Assembly: GCF_900100075.1 (NCBI RefSeq)
Contig: NZ_FNEG01000004.1
Span: 186,001-250,000 of the forward strand
Length of the DNA: 64,000 bases
Source: Chryseobacterium jejuense
Lineage (GTDB): Bacteria; Bacteroidota; Bacteroidia; Flavobacteriales; Weeksellaceae
Direction: 5' to 3'
Part shown: positions 36,038 through 44,104 of the stretch, one piece after another
Layout: every line of letters begins with the position of its first letter
Position numbering within the stretch: the stretch's first letter is position 1
Made by a program: the position numbers and the translations under genes
The notes under the pieces: model-generated
What the model was told of the DNA's origin: nothing
The model's input: the letters and a program-made list of their open reading frames with translations, nothing else
The model's database searches: none

Positions 36038-36051
36038 TAATTTTTGAAAAT
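36030..36051. promoter_or_regulatory. Palindromic operator site 2 (regulator's own promoter)
   Basis: The twin of operator 1, differing at one base. It covers the -33 TTG of the regulator's promoter, the position of a repressor site. Confidence 0.7.
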
Positions 36052-36195
36052 AAAATATAAAAAACTACCTCTAGAAAATAACAAGCTGGTTTAAAACATA
36101 TTAACCCAATAAAACTCAACCACAAAAGAGACAATAGAAACTCTTACTATCCCTTCTGAAAGTTTAAAATGATGATGCTGGATAAATTCACTAAA

Positions 36196-36230
36196 TAGAA
36201 AATCCGTTCCATAATTAATGAAACGGATTT
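36196..36230 (-). terminator. Terminator of the sigma/VWA operon
   Basis: AAATCCGTT pairs with AACGGATTT across a 13-nt loop, followed on the minus strand by TTCTATTT. It lies about 40 bp past the stop at 36269. Confidence 0.6.
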
Positions 36231-36268
36231 CTAGAGATTCATTTAAAAGGATATCTCATGATAAAAAT

Positions 36269-38671
36269 TTATGGATGGGTTGCTTTATAACTCTCAACAA
36301 GTCTTATAAATTCTGCTCTGTAGCCTTCTGTATCTGTACTTCTTCCCTCTTTTGCCAGATCTTCTATTTTTTTAAGATCTTTATTCTTAATGAGTTTAGA
36401 TTCTCTTAAAACTAATCCGAACCATGCTACAGAGGAAGCAAATTTAAAATCTGGGCTCGATGACGACATCTTACTATTCGTATTCTTCACTATTTGGCTA
36501 ATTTCCTTGCTTGTATCCTCATTAGGTTTTTTATATCTAAATTTTATCGTAGCCAGTTCATCTCCAAATGCTTTGGATGAAGTATTTTGTGTATATTTCA
36601 GATCACTTTCTGTTGGGAGAAAACTTGAGTGAACTCCTGTAGGAATTATCTCATACAATGCTGTAACAGTATGCCCACTTCCCAATTCTCCTGCATCTAT
36701 TTTATCATTTATAAAATCTTCATTTTTCAATTTTCGGTTTTCATACCCAATTAAACGGTAAGATTTTACATACTCAGGGTTAAATTCAATCTGAATCTTA
36801 ACATCTTTAGCTATTGCATACATACTTCCGGCAAATTCTTTGCCCAGAAACTTATTGGCTTCCTGAAGATTATCTATATAAGCATAATTACCATTGCCTT
36901 TATCTGCAAGTGTTTCCAAAGTATTATCTTTATAATTGCCCATCCCAAAACCTAGACATGTTAAGAAAATACCTTCTTTTCTTTTATCTTCAATCAAAGT
37001 TTTAAGATCGGATGTTGAAGACATTCCTACATTAAAATCACCATCTGTTGCGATAATAACACGATTATTTCCATCTTTTATGAAATTTTCCTGTGCCAGT
37101 TTATAAGCCAGTTCAATCCCAGCACCTCCAGCTGTACTTCCTCCAGCCTGAAGGCGATCTAATGCCTGAATGATTTTGTCTTTTTCTCCTGCAGAAGTTG
37201 GTGGTAAAACCACTCCTGCACTGCCTGCATATACCACAATTCCTACTTTATCTTTAGGTCTTAGCTGATCTAACAATACTTTGAAAGAGGATTTTAATAA
37301 TGGTAATTTATTTACGGCATCCATTGATCCTGAAACATCAATAAGAAAAACAAGATTGGATGCAGACAGTTGTTCCTTCGGAATGCTCTTTCCCTGAAGT
37401 CCTATTTTCAATAATTGATGATCCGGATTCCAAGGTGTTCCACTATATTCTGTATTAATAGAAAATGAATCTCCGGTTTTCGGTTGAGGGTAATTGTATT
37501 TAAAATAATTAATCATTTCCTCAATTCTTACTGCATTTTTATCAACTTTTTGCCCGTTGTTGATCATTCGTCTAACATTAGAATAAGAAGCATTATCAAC
37601 ATCAATAGAAAATGTAGACAGAGGCTGGCTTTGTGTTAATTCAAATGGATTTTCAACAAAATCATCATAAGCTTCATCATGGGAAACAGGTGATATTTGT
37701 TTCTGTTTTATAATTTCTTTCTGAAGCTTTTCTATTCTTTTCTTTTCTCTTCTTGAAAGATTTTTGGTTGTGACTATAACTGCCCCGTTTGCTGCGCTAC
37801 TTCCATATAATGCCGTTGCGGAAATTCCTTTCAGTACATTTATGTTTTCTATTTTATTAGGATCTAAACTTCTGAAATAGTCATCTTTTTCCATTTTTCC
37901 ATTAATAATATACAAAGGAGCATCCCCAGGGTTGATAGATGCTATTCCTCGGATCATTACCTGGTTATTATCAAAATATCCGGAATTAATATTGTTAGAA
38001 GCATTTTTAATATCCTTCTTTCCTCTTCCGCTCCCTGCAGCAGTAATTTGTATACCAGCAATTCTTCCTTGTAACGCATTCTCTACAGAAGGCTGAGAAA
38101 CAATACCTGTTGTAATTACCGAAACCGCTCCAGTTGTATACGTCTTAACTTTCGGTTTATATCCCACCATAGCAATCTCATCAATATTTATGACTTTATC
38201 AGAGGTCTCCATATGGCGTTCAATCACAGGTGGCGGTGCCGAATCTACATGACTGAAATTAGGTGATTTTAATGGTTCCGGAACAGTATTATTATAAACG
38301 ACAACCTCTTCTACTGTTGCATTTACTTTATTTTTATCTTTCTGAATATTCTTCTTCGTTATACGGTCTATTTTTGCAATATGGGTATCAACAGTCGGTT
38401 TTGGTATGGCTTTATGTTCTGCTATTTGAGTTTGGGCAGCTTGTTCTAGAGTACCTTTTTTATTCAGGAAATACAAGGCCCCCACTCCTATCATCAGACT
38501 TGCTGCCATTCCGTAGGGAAACCAGACAGGAATGATTTTCTTTTTTTCTTTTTTCTGATCCAGTTTTTCCTCAACCTTTTCCCAAACTTTATCAAAACCA
38601 GGAAAAACTGTTGGTTCCTCTGAACGCTGAGAAGCTTCATTGAATTGTTGATCTATATGATTATTTTCCAT
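36269..38671 (-). CDS. Membrane-anchored SusC-like plug plus von Willebrand A (YfbK-type) fusion
   Basis: 800 residues in four parts. Residues 1-48: charged cytosolic segment (FDKVWEKVEEKLDQ) of the size and place of an anti-sigma domain. About 50-69: a membrane segment. About 118-303: a TonB-box-like EEVVVYN and a SusC-type plug (TTGAVSVITTGI, GRIAGIQITAAGSGRGKK, VMIRGIASINPGDAPLYIINGK, INVLKG, ALYGSSAANGAVIVTT) with no barrel. About 335-795: the YfbK-like VWA module with an N-terminal vWF_A part, MIDAS (FLIDVSGSM, ATDGD) and a DUF3520-like end. It is 12 bp after an ECF sigma gene, so it probably regulates that sigma factor. Confidence 0.85.
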   Translation of the reverse strand: MENNHIDQQFNEASQRSEEPTVFPGFDKVWEKVEEKLDQKKEKKKIIPVWFPYGMAASLMIGVGALYFLNKKGTLEQAAQTQIAEHKAIPKPTVDTHIAKIDRITKKNIQKDKNKVNATVEEVVVYNNTVPEPLKSPNFSHVDSAPPPVIERHMETSDKVINIDEIAMVGYKPKVKTYTTGAVSVITTGIVSQPSVENALQGRIAGIQITAAGSGRGKKDIKNASNNINSGYFDNNQVMIRGIASINPGDAPLYIINGKMEKDDYFRSLDPNKIENINVLKGISATALYGSSAANGAVIVTTKNLSRREKKRIEKLQKEIIKQKQISPVSHDEAYDDFVENPFELTQSQPLSTFSIDVDNASYSNVRRMINNGQKVDKNAVRIEEMINYFKYNYPQPKTGDSFSINTEYSGTPWNPDHQLLKIGLQGKSIPKEQLSASNLVFLIDVSGSMDAVNKLPLLKSSFKVLLDQLRPKDKVGIVVYAGSAGVVLPPTSAGEKDKIIQALDRLQAGGSTAGGAGIELAYKLAQENFIKDGNNRVIIATDGDFNVGMSSTSDLKTLIEDKRKEGIFLTCLGFGMGNYKDNTLETLADKGNGNYAYIDNLQEANKFLGKEFAGSMYAIAKDVKIQIEFNPEYVKSYRLIGYENRKLKNEDFINDKIDAGELGSGHTVTALYEIIPTGVHSSFLPTESDLKYTQNTSSKAFGDELATIKFRYKKPNEDTSKEISQIVKNTNSKMSSSSPDFKFASSVAWFGLVLRESKLIKNKDLKKIEDLAKEGRSTDTEGYRAEFIRLVESYKATHP

Positions 38672-38683
38672 TGTTGTAAAAGT

Positions 38684-39202
38684 TTAAATGTTTTGATTCA
38701 CCAAAAGTTCCTGTAATTTTTTTCTCGCAAAATTGAGCTGAGATTTTGAAGTTCCTTCACTGATAGAAAGCATGGAAGCAATTTCCTTATGCGGATACCC
38801 TTCAATGGCAAAAAGATTAAAAATGGCTCTGCAGCCTTCAGGAAGAAAATTCAGCAGGCTCAGAATATCTTTTTCAAAGGAAATGTGCTCTGATAATCCT
38901 TCTGAAAAACCAATCTGGTTCTCTTCCAGGGAAATAAATAAGGCTTTATCCGTTCTTAATTTCTGAAGACATTCATTCACAGCAATTCTTTTTGCCCAAG
39001 CTTCAAAAGTATCGGGATTCTGAAGCTGGCCAATCTTTGTGAAGATTTTGTAAAAGGTATCAGCCAATACCTCTTCTATATCTTCATCGTTTTTCAAATA
39101 GCGTTTGCAAACTGAATATAGCCTGCCTGCCATTTTCTCGTAGACTTTCCGCTGGGCTTTGCGATCGTTACGCTGACATTCCAATAATAATTCTCGTTCC
39201 AT
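38684..39202 (-). CDS. ECF-type RNA polymerase sigma factor
   Basis: A 172-residue sigma-70 of the extracytoplasmic function group. Region 2 (RKVYEKMAGRLYSVCKRYLKNDEDIEEVLADTFYKIF, in part) has the DxEEVLxDTF helix; region 4 (LPEGCRAIFNLFAIEGYPHKEIASML, then SISEGTSKSQLNFARKKLQ, each in part) has the helix-turn-helix. There is no signal or membrane segment. It is followed after 12 bp by the plug-VWA membrane protein, which replaces the FecR-type anti-sigma seen in classical iron or SusC regulation. The pair probably senses an envelope signal; targets are unknown. Confidence 0.9.
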   Translation of the reverse strand: MERELLLECQRNDRKAQRKVYEKMAGRLYSVCKRYLKNDEDIEEVLADTFYKIFTKIGQLQNPDTFEAWAKRIAVNECLQKLRTDKALFISLEENQIGFSEGLSEHISFEKDILSLLNFLPEGCRAIFNLFAIEGYPHKEIASMLSISEGTSKSQLNFARKKLQELLVNQNI

Positions 39203-39403
39203 AATCAGAAGTTATATTAGTATAGATGCAGGAACTTTGGTTGGGGTTGGAAACATGATTAACTTTTTTAAAACAAAAGACTAATTTTAAAATTAGCTTA
39301 TTTGTTTTTACTTCTACAATATTTTAATTTCAAATTTAACTTTTCCCCTTGTAACAAATCTCTATTATTAACGACTATTAATACAAATAATCTTTTTATA
39401 GTA

Positions 39404-40606
39404 ATGAAAAATGCGAAAATTGCATCATTACTTTTTGTTTTGTCTGCAGGAAGTATGATGTTTGCCCAAGATGACTTAATCAATAAGTTAAAAAACAACC
39501 ACTCACAAAATGCTAATTTTCAGTTCACAACGGTAAAAGACGTTGGCGCGACTTCTGTAAAGAACCAGGGTTCATCAGGAACTTGCTGGAGCTACTCAGG
39601 TAACTCTTTCCTTGAATCTGAAATGCAGAGAATGGGCAAAAAACCTGTAGATCTTGCTGAAATCTTTACCGCAAGAAACTCTTATCATGATAAAGCGAAG
39701 TTATATGTTTTAAATAACGGCGCTATCAGCTGGGGTGACGGAGGAGAACTGCACGATGTAATCAATATGTACAAAAAGTACGGAGCAGTTCCTCAGGATG
39801 TATATTCAGGATTAAAAGCTGGACAGACTACCAACAACTTCAAGGAGATGCAAGGTAAATTAAAGCCAGTTCTTGACAGCCTTGTTCAGGCTTCTTCTAA
39901 AGGAAAGCTTACTGACAACTGGATGGATTCTGTAGATGCTATTCTTGATGAATATTTAGGAAAAGTACCTGCTAATTTCACTTATGAAGGGAAAAATTAC
40001 ACTCCAAAAACTTTTGCTAAGGAAGTAGTAGGAATTAATGCTGAGGATTATGTAGAATTATCTTCTTACAAAGATTATGCTTACTACCAGAAATTTGTAG
40101 TTCCAATTCCTGACAACTGGAGCCATGATTCTGACTGGAATGTACCGATGAAAGACCTTACTACAATTATTGACAACGCAGTAACTAAAGGGTATTCTGT
40201 AGGTTGGGCAACTGACGTTTCTGAGCCTTATTTCTCTTATAAAAACGGGGTAGCTTATGTTCCGGATATGGATTTAGACCAAATCAATGCTGAGAATAAG
40301 CAGACTTTGTTTACAGAACCTAAAAAAGATAAAACCATCACTGAAGATATGCGTCAGAAAGGCCTTAACAATCTTTCTACAACGGATGATCATGGTATGC
40401 ATATCGTAGGATTGGCTAAAGATCAAACGGGTAAAGAATATTATATGGTGAAAAACTCTTGGGGAGTAACAAATGACTTCGCAGGGTATCTTTATGTAAC
40501 AAGACCATATGTTGAATATAAATCAACTGCTATTTTGGTTCATAAAAATGCGATTCCAAAAAGTATTTTAAAACAGTTAAAGCCAACTAAAAATATTGGT
40601 TTATAA
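39404..40606 (+). CDS. Exported C1 family cysteine peptidase (bleomycin hydrolase/PepC-like)
   Basis: 400 residues from ATG 39404, which gives the signal peptide MKNAKIASLLFVLSAGSMMFAQ; the longer frame adds 34 residues without coding style. Catalytic Cys in VKNQGSSGTCWSYSGNSFLESE (about 65-66), His in DDHGMHIVGLAKD and Asn in MVKNSWG, the C1B (bleomycin hydrolase) order. Most members of this branch are cytosolic aminopeptidases, so an exported version is notable. Expected role: peptide trimming in the periplasm or outside. Strong terminator downstream. Confidence 0.88.
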   Translation: MKNAKIASLLFVLSAGSMMFAQDDLINKLKNNHSQNANFQFTTVKDVGATSVKNQGSSGTCWSYSGNSFLESEMQRMGKKPVDLAEIFTARNSYHDKAKLYVLNNGAISWGDGGELHDVINMYKKYGAVPQDVYSGLKAGQTTNNFKEMQGKLKPVLDSLVQASSKGKLTDNWMDSVDAILDEYLGKVPANFTYEGKNYTPKTFAKEVVGINAEDYVELSSYKDYAYYQKFVVPIPDNWSHDSDWNVPMKDLTTIIDNAVTKGYSVGWATDVSEPYFSYKNGVAYVPDMDLDQINAENKQTLFTEPKKDKTITEDMRQKGLNNLSTTDDHGMHIVGLAKDQTGKEYYMVKNSWGVTNDFAGYLYVTRPYVEYKSTAILVHKNAIPKSILKQLKPTKNIGL

Positions 40607-40660
40607 GAAATCACTTCTGTCATTTTGATATGACAGTTTTAGATATTTAAATCTGTTAAA

Positions 40661-40699
40661 AAACGCGCTCCCAATATTAAGGGAGCGCGTTTGTTTTTT
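40661..40699 (+). terminator. Terminator of the C1 peptidase gene
   Basis: A 12-bp GC-rich stem (AAACGCGCTCCC with GGGAGCGCGTTT) followed by TGTTTTTTG. Convergent with the 40711 lipoprotein. Confidence 0.9.
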
Positions 40700-40710
40700 G
40701 GATCTGAGGA

Positions 40711-41160
40711 TTATTTTTCAGTTATATGACGATAATAATCTACCAAAGAATATATTGTAGGTTTAGAACCCAGTTTATAATCAATGACTAACCATTTATC
40801 TTCAGATTTCCTTTTATCAAACACATAATTTTCGTTTGGAAAATCAATGGTTTTATAGTTGGAATAAACAGCTTTAGGAACGGCTTCATATATTTCTGCT
40901 GAATAATAATTAGCATCATCAGCAATCGTATAAAAATTATCTTCCCCTTGTTTCTTTTTAATCTCCTCTATCTCTTGTTCATCAGGCCCCAACAATACTA
41001 TAGTTGACTTTGTGATAACTGTATCTGCCTTTATTTTTTGTTCTAATTTTTGTTCTGTTGGCTTATGTTCTATTGGATCATGTTCTATTGGTGTATGTTC
41101 AGCTTTTGTACACGCAAGTATACCTAATAGTGAAAAAGACAAGACTGTAATATATTTCAT
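40711..41160 (-). CDS. Small putative lipoprotein with short Pro/Glu/His repeats
   Basis: 149 residues from ATG 41160 (lipobox GILACTKA, Cys about residue 17). Directly after the Cys is a repeat tract, TPIEHDPIEHKPTEQ, then LEQK. The remainder has no recognised domain. It lies 30 bp downstream of the 41191 lipoprotein gene on the same strand and should be cotranscribed. The pair is divergent from the GG-leader peptide array; a self-protection role is conceivable but only by position. Confidence 0.6.
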   Translation of the reverse strand: MKYITVLSFSLLGILACTKAEHTPIEHDPIEHKPTEQKLEQKIKADTVITKSTIVLLGPDEQEIEEIKKKQGEDNFYTIADDANYYSAEIYEAVPKAVYSNYKTIDFPNENYVFDKRKSEDKWLVIDYKLGSKPTIYSLVDYYRHITEK

Positions 41161-41190
41161 AGTTCTAGTTTTAAACATCATCATTTCGTT

Positions 41191-41664
41191 TTATTTTTTC
41201 TTTACTTCTCTTACCTGATCTGGATTCATAAAGTCATACAGCATTACTTTATCTCCATTTTTCTTCAATTTGAAGAAGTGATCTTCACAATCGTTTCCAG
41301 CATATCTTAGTTCGATTTCATCTTTGTTTCCTGTCATATTATAAACTCCTGTACAGAAAGATGTATTTCCATCAACGGTAACTTCATCTTTAAATATAGA
41401 AATCTCATAACAGGTTACGGATTCCCTTCCATCTGTTCTTGCATCCGGCACGCAATAACTATACACTCCTTCCCATTCGGTATTAAGATCCAATGTAGGA
41501 GTACTTTTTTGTTCAGTAGCTTCTTTTTTATGTACAATTTCTTGTTCTTTCTGTTTCTGTTTCGAAATAATCTGATCCGTAATACTAGGCTCTGTTCTCC
41601 TTATTTCTTGTTTACAGGACAGTAGGAAAAATGGTAACATAAGTAGTGAATATTTGTGTGACAT
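41191..41664 (-). CDS. Small putative lipoprotein
   Basis: 157 residues from ATG 41664 (lipobox FFLLSCKQE, Cys about residue 16); the longer frame upstream has no leader. After a Gln/Lys/Glu-rich linker (about 25-60) the C-terminal half has five Cys in a small beta domain (WEGVYSYCVPDARTDG, VTCYEISIF, SFCTGVYNMTG, AGNDCEDHFF). This looks like an uncharacterised Bacteroidota lipoprotein type. It is upstream of and cotranscribed with the 40711 gene. Its start is 161 bp from the first peptide of the array, on the opposite strand. Confidence 0.6.
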   Translation of the reverse strand: MSHKYSLLMLPFFLLSCKQEIRRTEPSITDQIISKQKQKEQEIVHKKEATEQKSTPTLDLNTEWEGVYSYCVPDARTDGRESVTCYEISIFKDEVTVDGNTSFCTGVYNMTGNKDEIELRYAGNDCEDHFFKLKKNGDKVMLYDFMNPDQVREVKKK

Positions 41665-41770
41665 TTTGTTTTTAATCGCTTTATTTTGAAGATTAATTGA
41701 TTTACAAAGAAAGGAAAAACCTTTCAATCTAGATCTATTTAGGTTTATTTTTGGAATTTCAAGCAAAGTA

Positions 41771-41800
41771 TTGCAAGATTAATAAAAAATATTACATTTG
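41771..41800 (+). promoter_or_regulatory. Promoter of the GG-leader peptide array
   Basis: TTG (41771-41773), 19 bp, TACATTTG (41793-41800): an exact Bacteroidota consensus, 24 bp before the first peptide ATG. It is one of the two best promoter matches in the window. Confidence 0.7.
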
Positions 41801-41824
41801 TAACCACTAACAAATCACCTAAAC

Positions 41825-41980
41825 ATGAAAAACCTTAAGAAATTAGTAAAATCAGAGTTAAAGAGAATCAATGGCGGAAGTGCTCCGGAATGTCCAACTG
41901 GAACGCAAGCGTGCTACTACACTGGTAAAGACGGATCTCAAAGATGGAGATGTATTTCGGAAACAACAGAGTGTCCTTAA
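41825..41980 (+). CDS. Bacteriocin-like GG-leader peptide 1
   Basis: 51 residues. The leader MKNLKKLVKSELKRINGG (18 residues, double-Gly end) is the chryseobacterial bacteriocin-like type. The core of 33 residues has four Cys spaced C-x6-C-x12-C-x6-C (CPTGTQAC ... CISETTEC) with a Trp before the third Cys. GG leaders are usually cleaved during export by a C39 peptidase-type transporter, but none is in this window. First of four related peptides; the only strong promoter is upstream of this one. Confidence 0.75.
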   Translation: MKNLKKLVKSELKRINGGSAPECPTGTQACYYTGKDGSQRWRCISETTECP

Positions 41981-42045
41981 TCCTCTGAAGAATATCACAC
42001 CAAACTTCAGAATATTACTTTTTACCCACCCACAAATTATTACTT

Positions 42046-42207
42046 ATGAAGAATTTAAAAAAAATTGTAAAGTCGGAACTAAAGAAAATTCATGGCGGAA
42101 ATGCTCCTGTATGTGAACCTGGAGAAATAGCATGCCGCTATCCTCCTGCAGATGGTTACCCGGCTTATTGGTCTTGTGAACCTGCAGAATACGGATGCAG
42201 ACGCTAA
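42046..42207 (+). CDS. Bacteriocin-like GG-leader peptide 2
   Basis: 53 residues. The leader MKNLKKIVKSELKKIHGG ends in GG (His for Asn before it). The 35-residue core shares NAPVCEPG with peptide 3 and has C-x6-C-x13-C-x6-C (CEPGEIAC, CEPAEYGC) with the YW pair ahead of Cys 3. It lies 65 bp after peptide 1; no promoter was seen in between, so it may be cotranscribed. It is too short for usual ORF filters. Confidence 0.75.
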   Translation: MKNLKKIVKSELKKIHGGNAPVCEPGEIACRYPPADGYPAYWSCEPAEYGCRR

Positions 42208-42339
42208 TAAGAACTGAACTTTCAAATTTCCGAAAATGGTTATTCTGAATTTAAGGGAAGCCATAAACTACCTTTATTTAGTAAAAATCCGGATGATTTA
42301 CGAAATATAATATTGACAACTTATAACAAATTATTAAAC

Positions 42340-42495
42340 ATGAAAAATCTAAAAAAATTAGCAAAATCAGAATTAAAGAAAATCAATGGCGGAAACGCCC
42401 CTGTTTGTGAACCTGGAGCAAGACCTTGCCGTTACAAGGCAGCAAACGGACAGCCTGCCTACTGGAGCTGTGTAGCGGAAGAGTATGCATGTTGA
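42340..42495 (+). CDS. Bacteriocin-like GG-leader peptide 3
   Basis: 51 residues from ATG 42340; the frame extends nine codons further upstream without the leader. The leader MKNLKKLAKSELKKINGG is followed by a core with C-x6-C-x13-C-x6-C (CEPGARPC, CVAEEYAC) that is closest to peptide 2. A 12-bp stem terminator follows, so the first three peptides may form one transcript. Confidence 0.78.
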   Translation: MKNLKKLAKSELKKINGGNAPVCEPGARPCRYKAANGQPAYWSCVAEEYAC

Positions 42496-42510
42496 TTTTA
42501 AGAAATACTA

Positions 42511-42545
42511 AGAAATGTTTTCACGCGTTTGAAAACATTTCTTTT
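42511..42545 (+). terminator. Terminator after peptide 3
   Basis: AGAAATGTTTTC pairs with GAAAACATTTCT over an 8-nt loop, followed by TTTA. Confidence 0.75.
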
Positions 42546-42658
42546 ACCTTCACATAAAGCTATTGCAATTTATATCATACCCAATATAAAGTATTGATAG
42601 CATTGCAGAAAAAATAGGTATAACTTAACTAACTAATAACAAACAAAACTTATTTACC

Positions 42659-42835
42659 ATGAAAAATTTAAAGAAACTAGCAAAGTCCGAATTAAAGGAA
42701 ATTAACGGCGGAGGAACTCCTGGTGTCGTTTGCCGTCCCGGAACTATTGCATGTCCTTACAAAGAACCAGGATTCCCAATGTATTGGATCTGTGAATCAG
42801 CAGCAACAGCATGTGGATATCAAGATAATCTTTAA
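42659..42835 (+). CDS. Bacteriocin-like GG-leader peptide 4
   Basis: 58 residues. The leader MKNLKKLAKSELKEINGG is followed by a longer, more divergent core (GTPGVVCRPGTIACPYKEPG in part) with C-x6-C-x12-C-x6-C (CRPGTIAC, CESAATAC), the YW pair and a 7-residue C-terminal extension. It has its own terminator directly downstream and a 163-bp upstream gap, so it may be expressed separately from peptides 1-3. Confidence 0.75.
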   Translation: MKNLKKLAKSELKEINGGGTPGVVCRPGTIACPYKEPGFPMYWICESAATACGYQDNL

Positions 42836-42839
42836 AAGA

Positions 42840-42878
42840 AACCGGCTTTCAGAATTTTTCTGAAAGCCGGTTCTTTAA
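42840..42878 (+). terminator. Terminator after peptide 4
   Basis: A 14-bp stem (AACCGGCTTTCAGA with its complement) across a 5-nt loop, then CTTTAATAAAT. Confidence 0.85.
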
Positions 42879-43020
42879 TAAATAGGTGAAAATTAAATAT
42901 AAAATAAAGTGAATTATGATGATTAATATGAATAGTGAATCGTCTATTTTGCTTCGCAAGTGAATAAAATATGCTGTTAAAAAATTGACAGCGAAACAAA
43001 CTTATTATTCAATATTGATA

Positions 43021-44082
43021 TTAAAATAATACGCTCATACTTTCTGCTGAAAAGTCTAAAAGAGATTCTGTATTCCCTTCTTTGATCTTCTGTACCCACT
43101 GGTAATCCTGCAATATAGCACGTCCTACTGCTACAAGATCAAATTCTTCATTATCCAGTCTTTTAATCAGTTCTGTAAGATCTGTTTTTTCAGTTCCCTG
43201 ACCTGCAAAAGCATTTAAGAAATCTCCGTTCAACCCTACAGAACCTACAGTAATGGTTGGTTGCCCGGTAATTTTCTTAGCCCATCCTGCAAAGTTCAAG
43301 TCAGAACCTTCAAACTCCGGCTCCCAGAAACGACGTTGTGAACAATGGAAAATATCAACTCCAGCTTCTTTTAAGGGTAACAACCAGTCTTCCATTTCAT
43401 TAGGAGTAAGAGCCAGCTTGCTTTTATAATCCTGTTGCTTCCACTGTGAAAGGCGAAGGATAATGGTAAAGTCCTCTCCTACTGCCGCTCTGATTGCTTT
43501 TACAACTTCTACTGCAAATTTGCTTCTTTCTTTCAATGTTTTACCACCGTACTCATCTGTTCTTGTATTGGTTACTTCCCAGAAAAACTGATCGATAAGA
43601 TATCCGTGGGCTCCGTGAATTTCAAGACAGTCGAAACCGAGATCTTTTGCTGATTTCGCAGAAGCTGCAAATTGGGCAATTGTATTCTGGATATCTTCAA
43701 TCGTCATTGTTGAAGCTTTCTCCATAGGTAATAAAGGATAATCTTCAGACATTCTGGTATCTCCAACATGCCAGATCTGCGGCCCCATTTTTCCACCATT
43801 CTGATGAACAGTATCAATTACATTTTTCCAGCCATTTAAAGCTTCATTTCCGTAGAAATCCGGGATATTCTGTAGGTTTTTTGATCCGGGTCTGTTGATT
43901 ACAGTTCCTTCTGAAAGAATTAATCCTACTTCTGAAGCAGCTCTTCTTCCATAATAGTCAGCTATTTTCTGAGTTGGCACTCCATTGTCAGATTGAGCTC
44001 TGGTCATAGGAGCCATTACAATTCTGTTTTTAAGCTGTAAATTTTTATATTGGAACGGTTTAAATAATGATGATGTACTCAT
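43021..44082 (-). CDS. Old yellow enzyme-type NADH:flavin oxidoreductase
   Basis: A 353-residue FMN TIM-barrel ene-reductase. N-terminal FKPFQYKNLQLKNRIVMAPMTRA, active-site region QIWHVG, DCLEIHGAHGYLIDQFF, NTRTDEYGG and the C-terminal TITVGSVG and VGRAIL phosphate-binding loops are all present. Cytosolic. It should reduce activated alkenes or quinones with NAD(P)H. It is divergent from an HxlR-type regulator gene; the 122-bp gap between is rich in GTAAC motifs, so redox- or electrophile-responsive control is likely. Confidence 0.92.
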   Translation of the reverse strand: MSTSSLFKPFQYKNLQLKNRIVMAPMTRAQSDNGVPTQKIADYYGRRAASEVGLILSEGTVINRPGSKNLQNIPDFYGNEALNGWKNVIDTVHQNGGKMGPQIWHVGDTRMSEDYPLLPMEKASTMTIEDIQNTIAQFAASAKSAKDLGFDCLEIHGAHGYLIDQFFWEVTNTRTDEYGGKTLKERSKFAVEVVKAIRAAVGEDFTIILRLSQWKQQDYKSKLALTPNEMEDWLLPLKEAGVDIFHCSQRRFWEPEFEGSDLNFAGWAKKITGQPTITVGSVGLNGDFLNAFAGQGTEKTDLTELIKRLDNEEFDLVAVGRAILQDYQWVQKIKEGNTESLLDFSAESMSVLF

Positions 44083-44104
44083 ATTTAAAATCTTGTTTTA
44101 TAAT

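Noticed and set aside
35982-36134. 51-residue hydrophobic extension of the GbsR-type regulator
   Set aside because: It would cover the operator and the consensus promoter; the ATG at 35981 fits the family N-terminus.
41871-42116. 81-codon ORF spanning peptides 1 and 2
   Set aside because: It is out of frame with two well-conserved GG-leader peptides and covers the non-coding spacer; composition is not protein-like.
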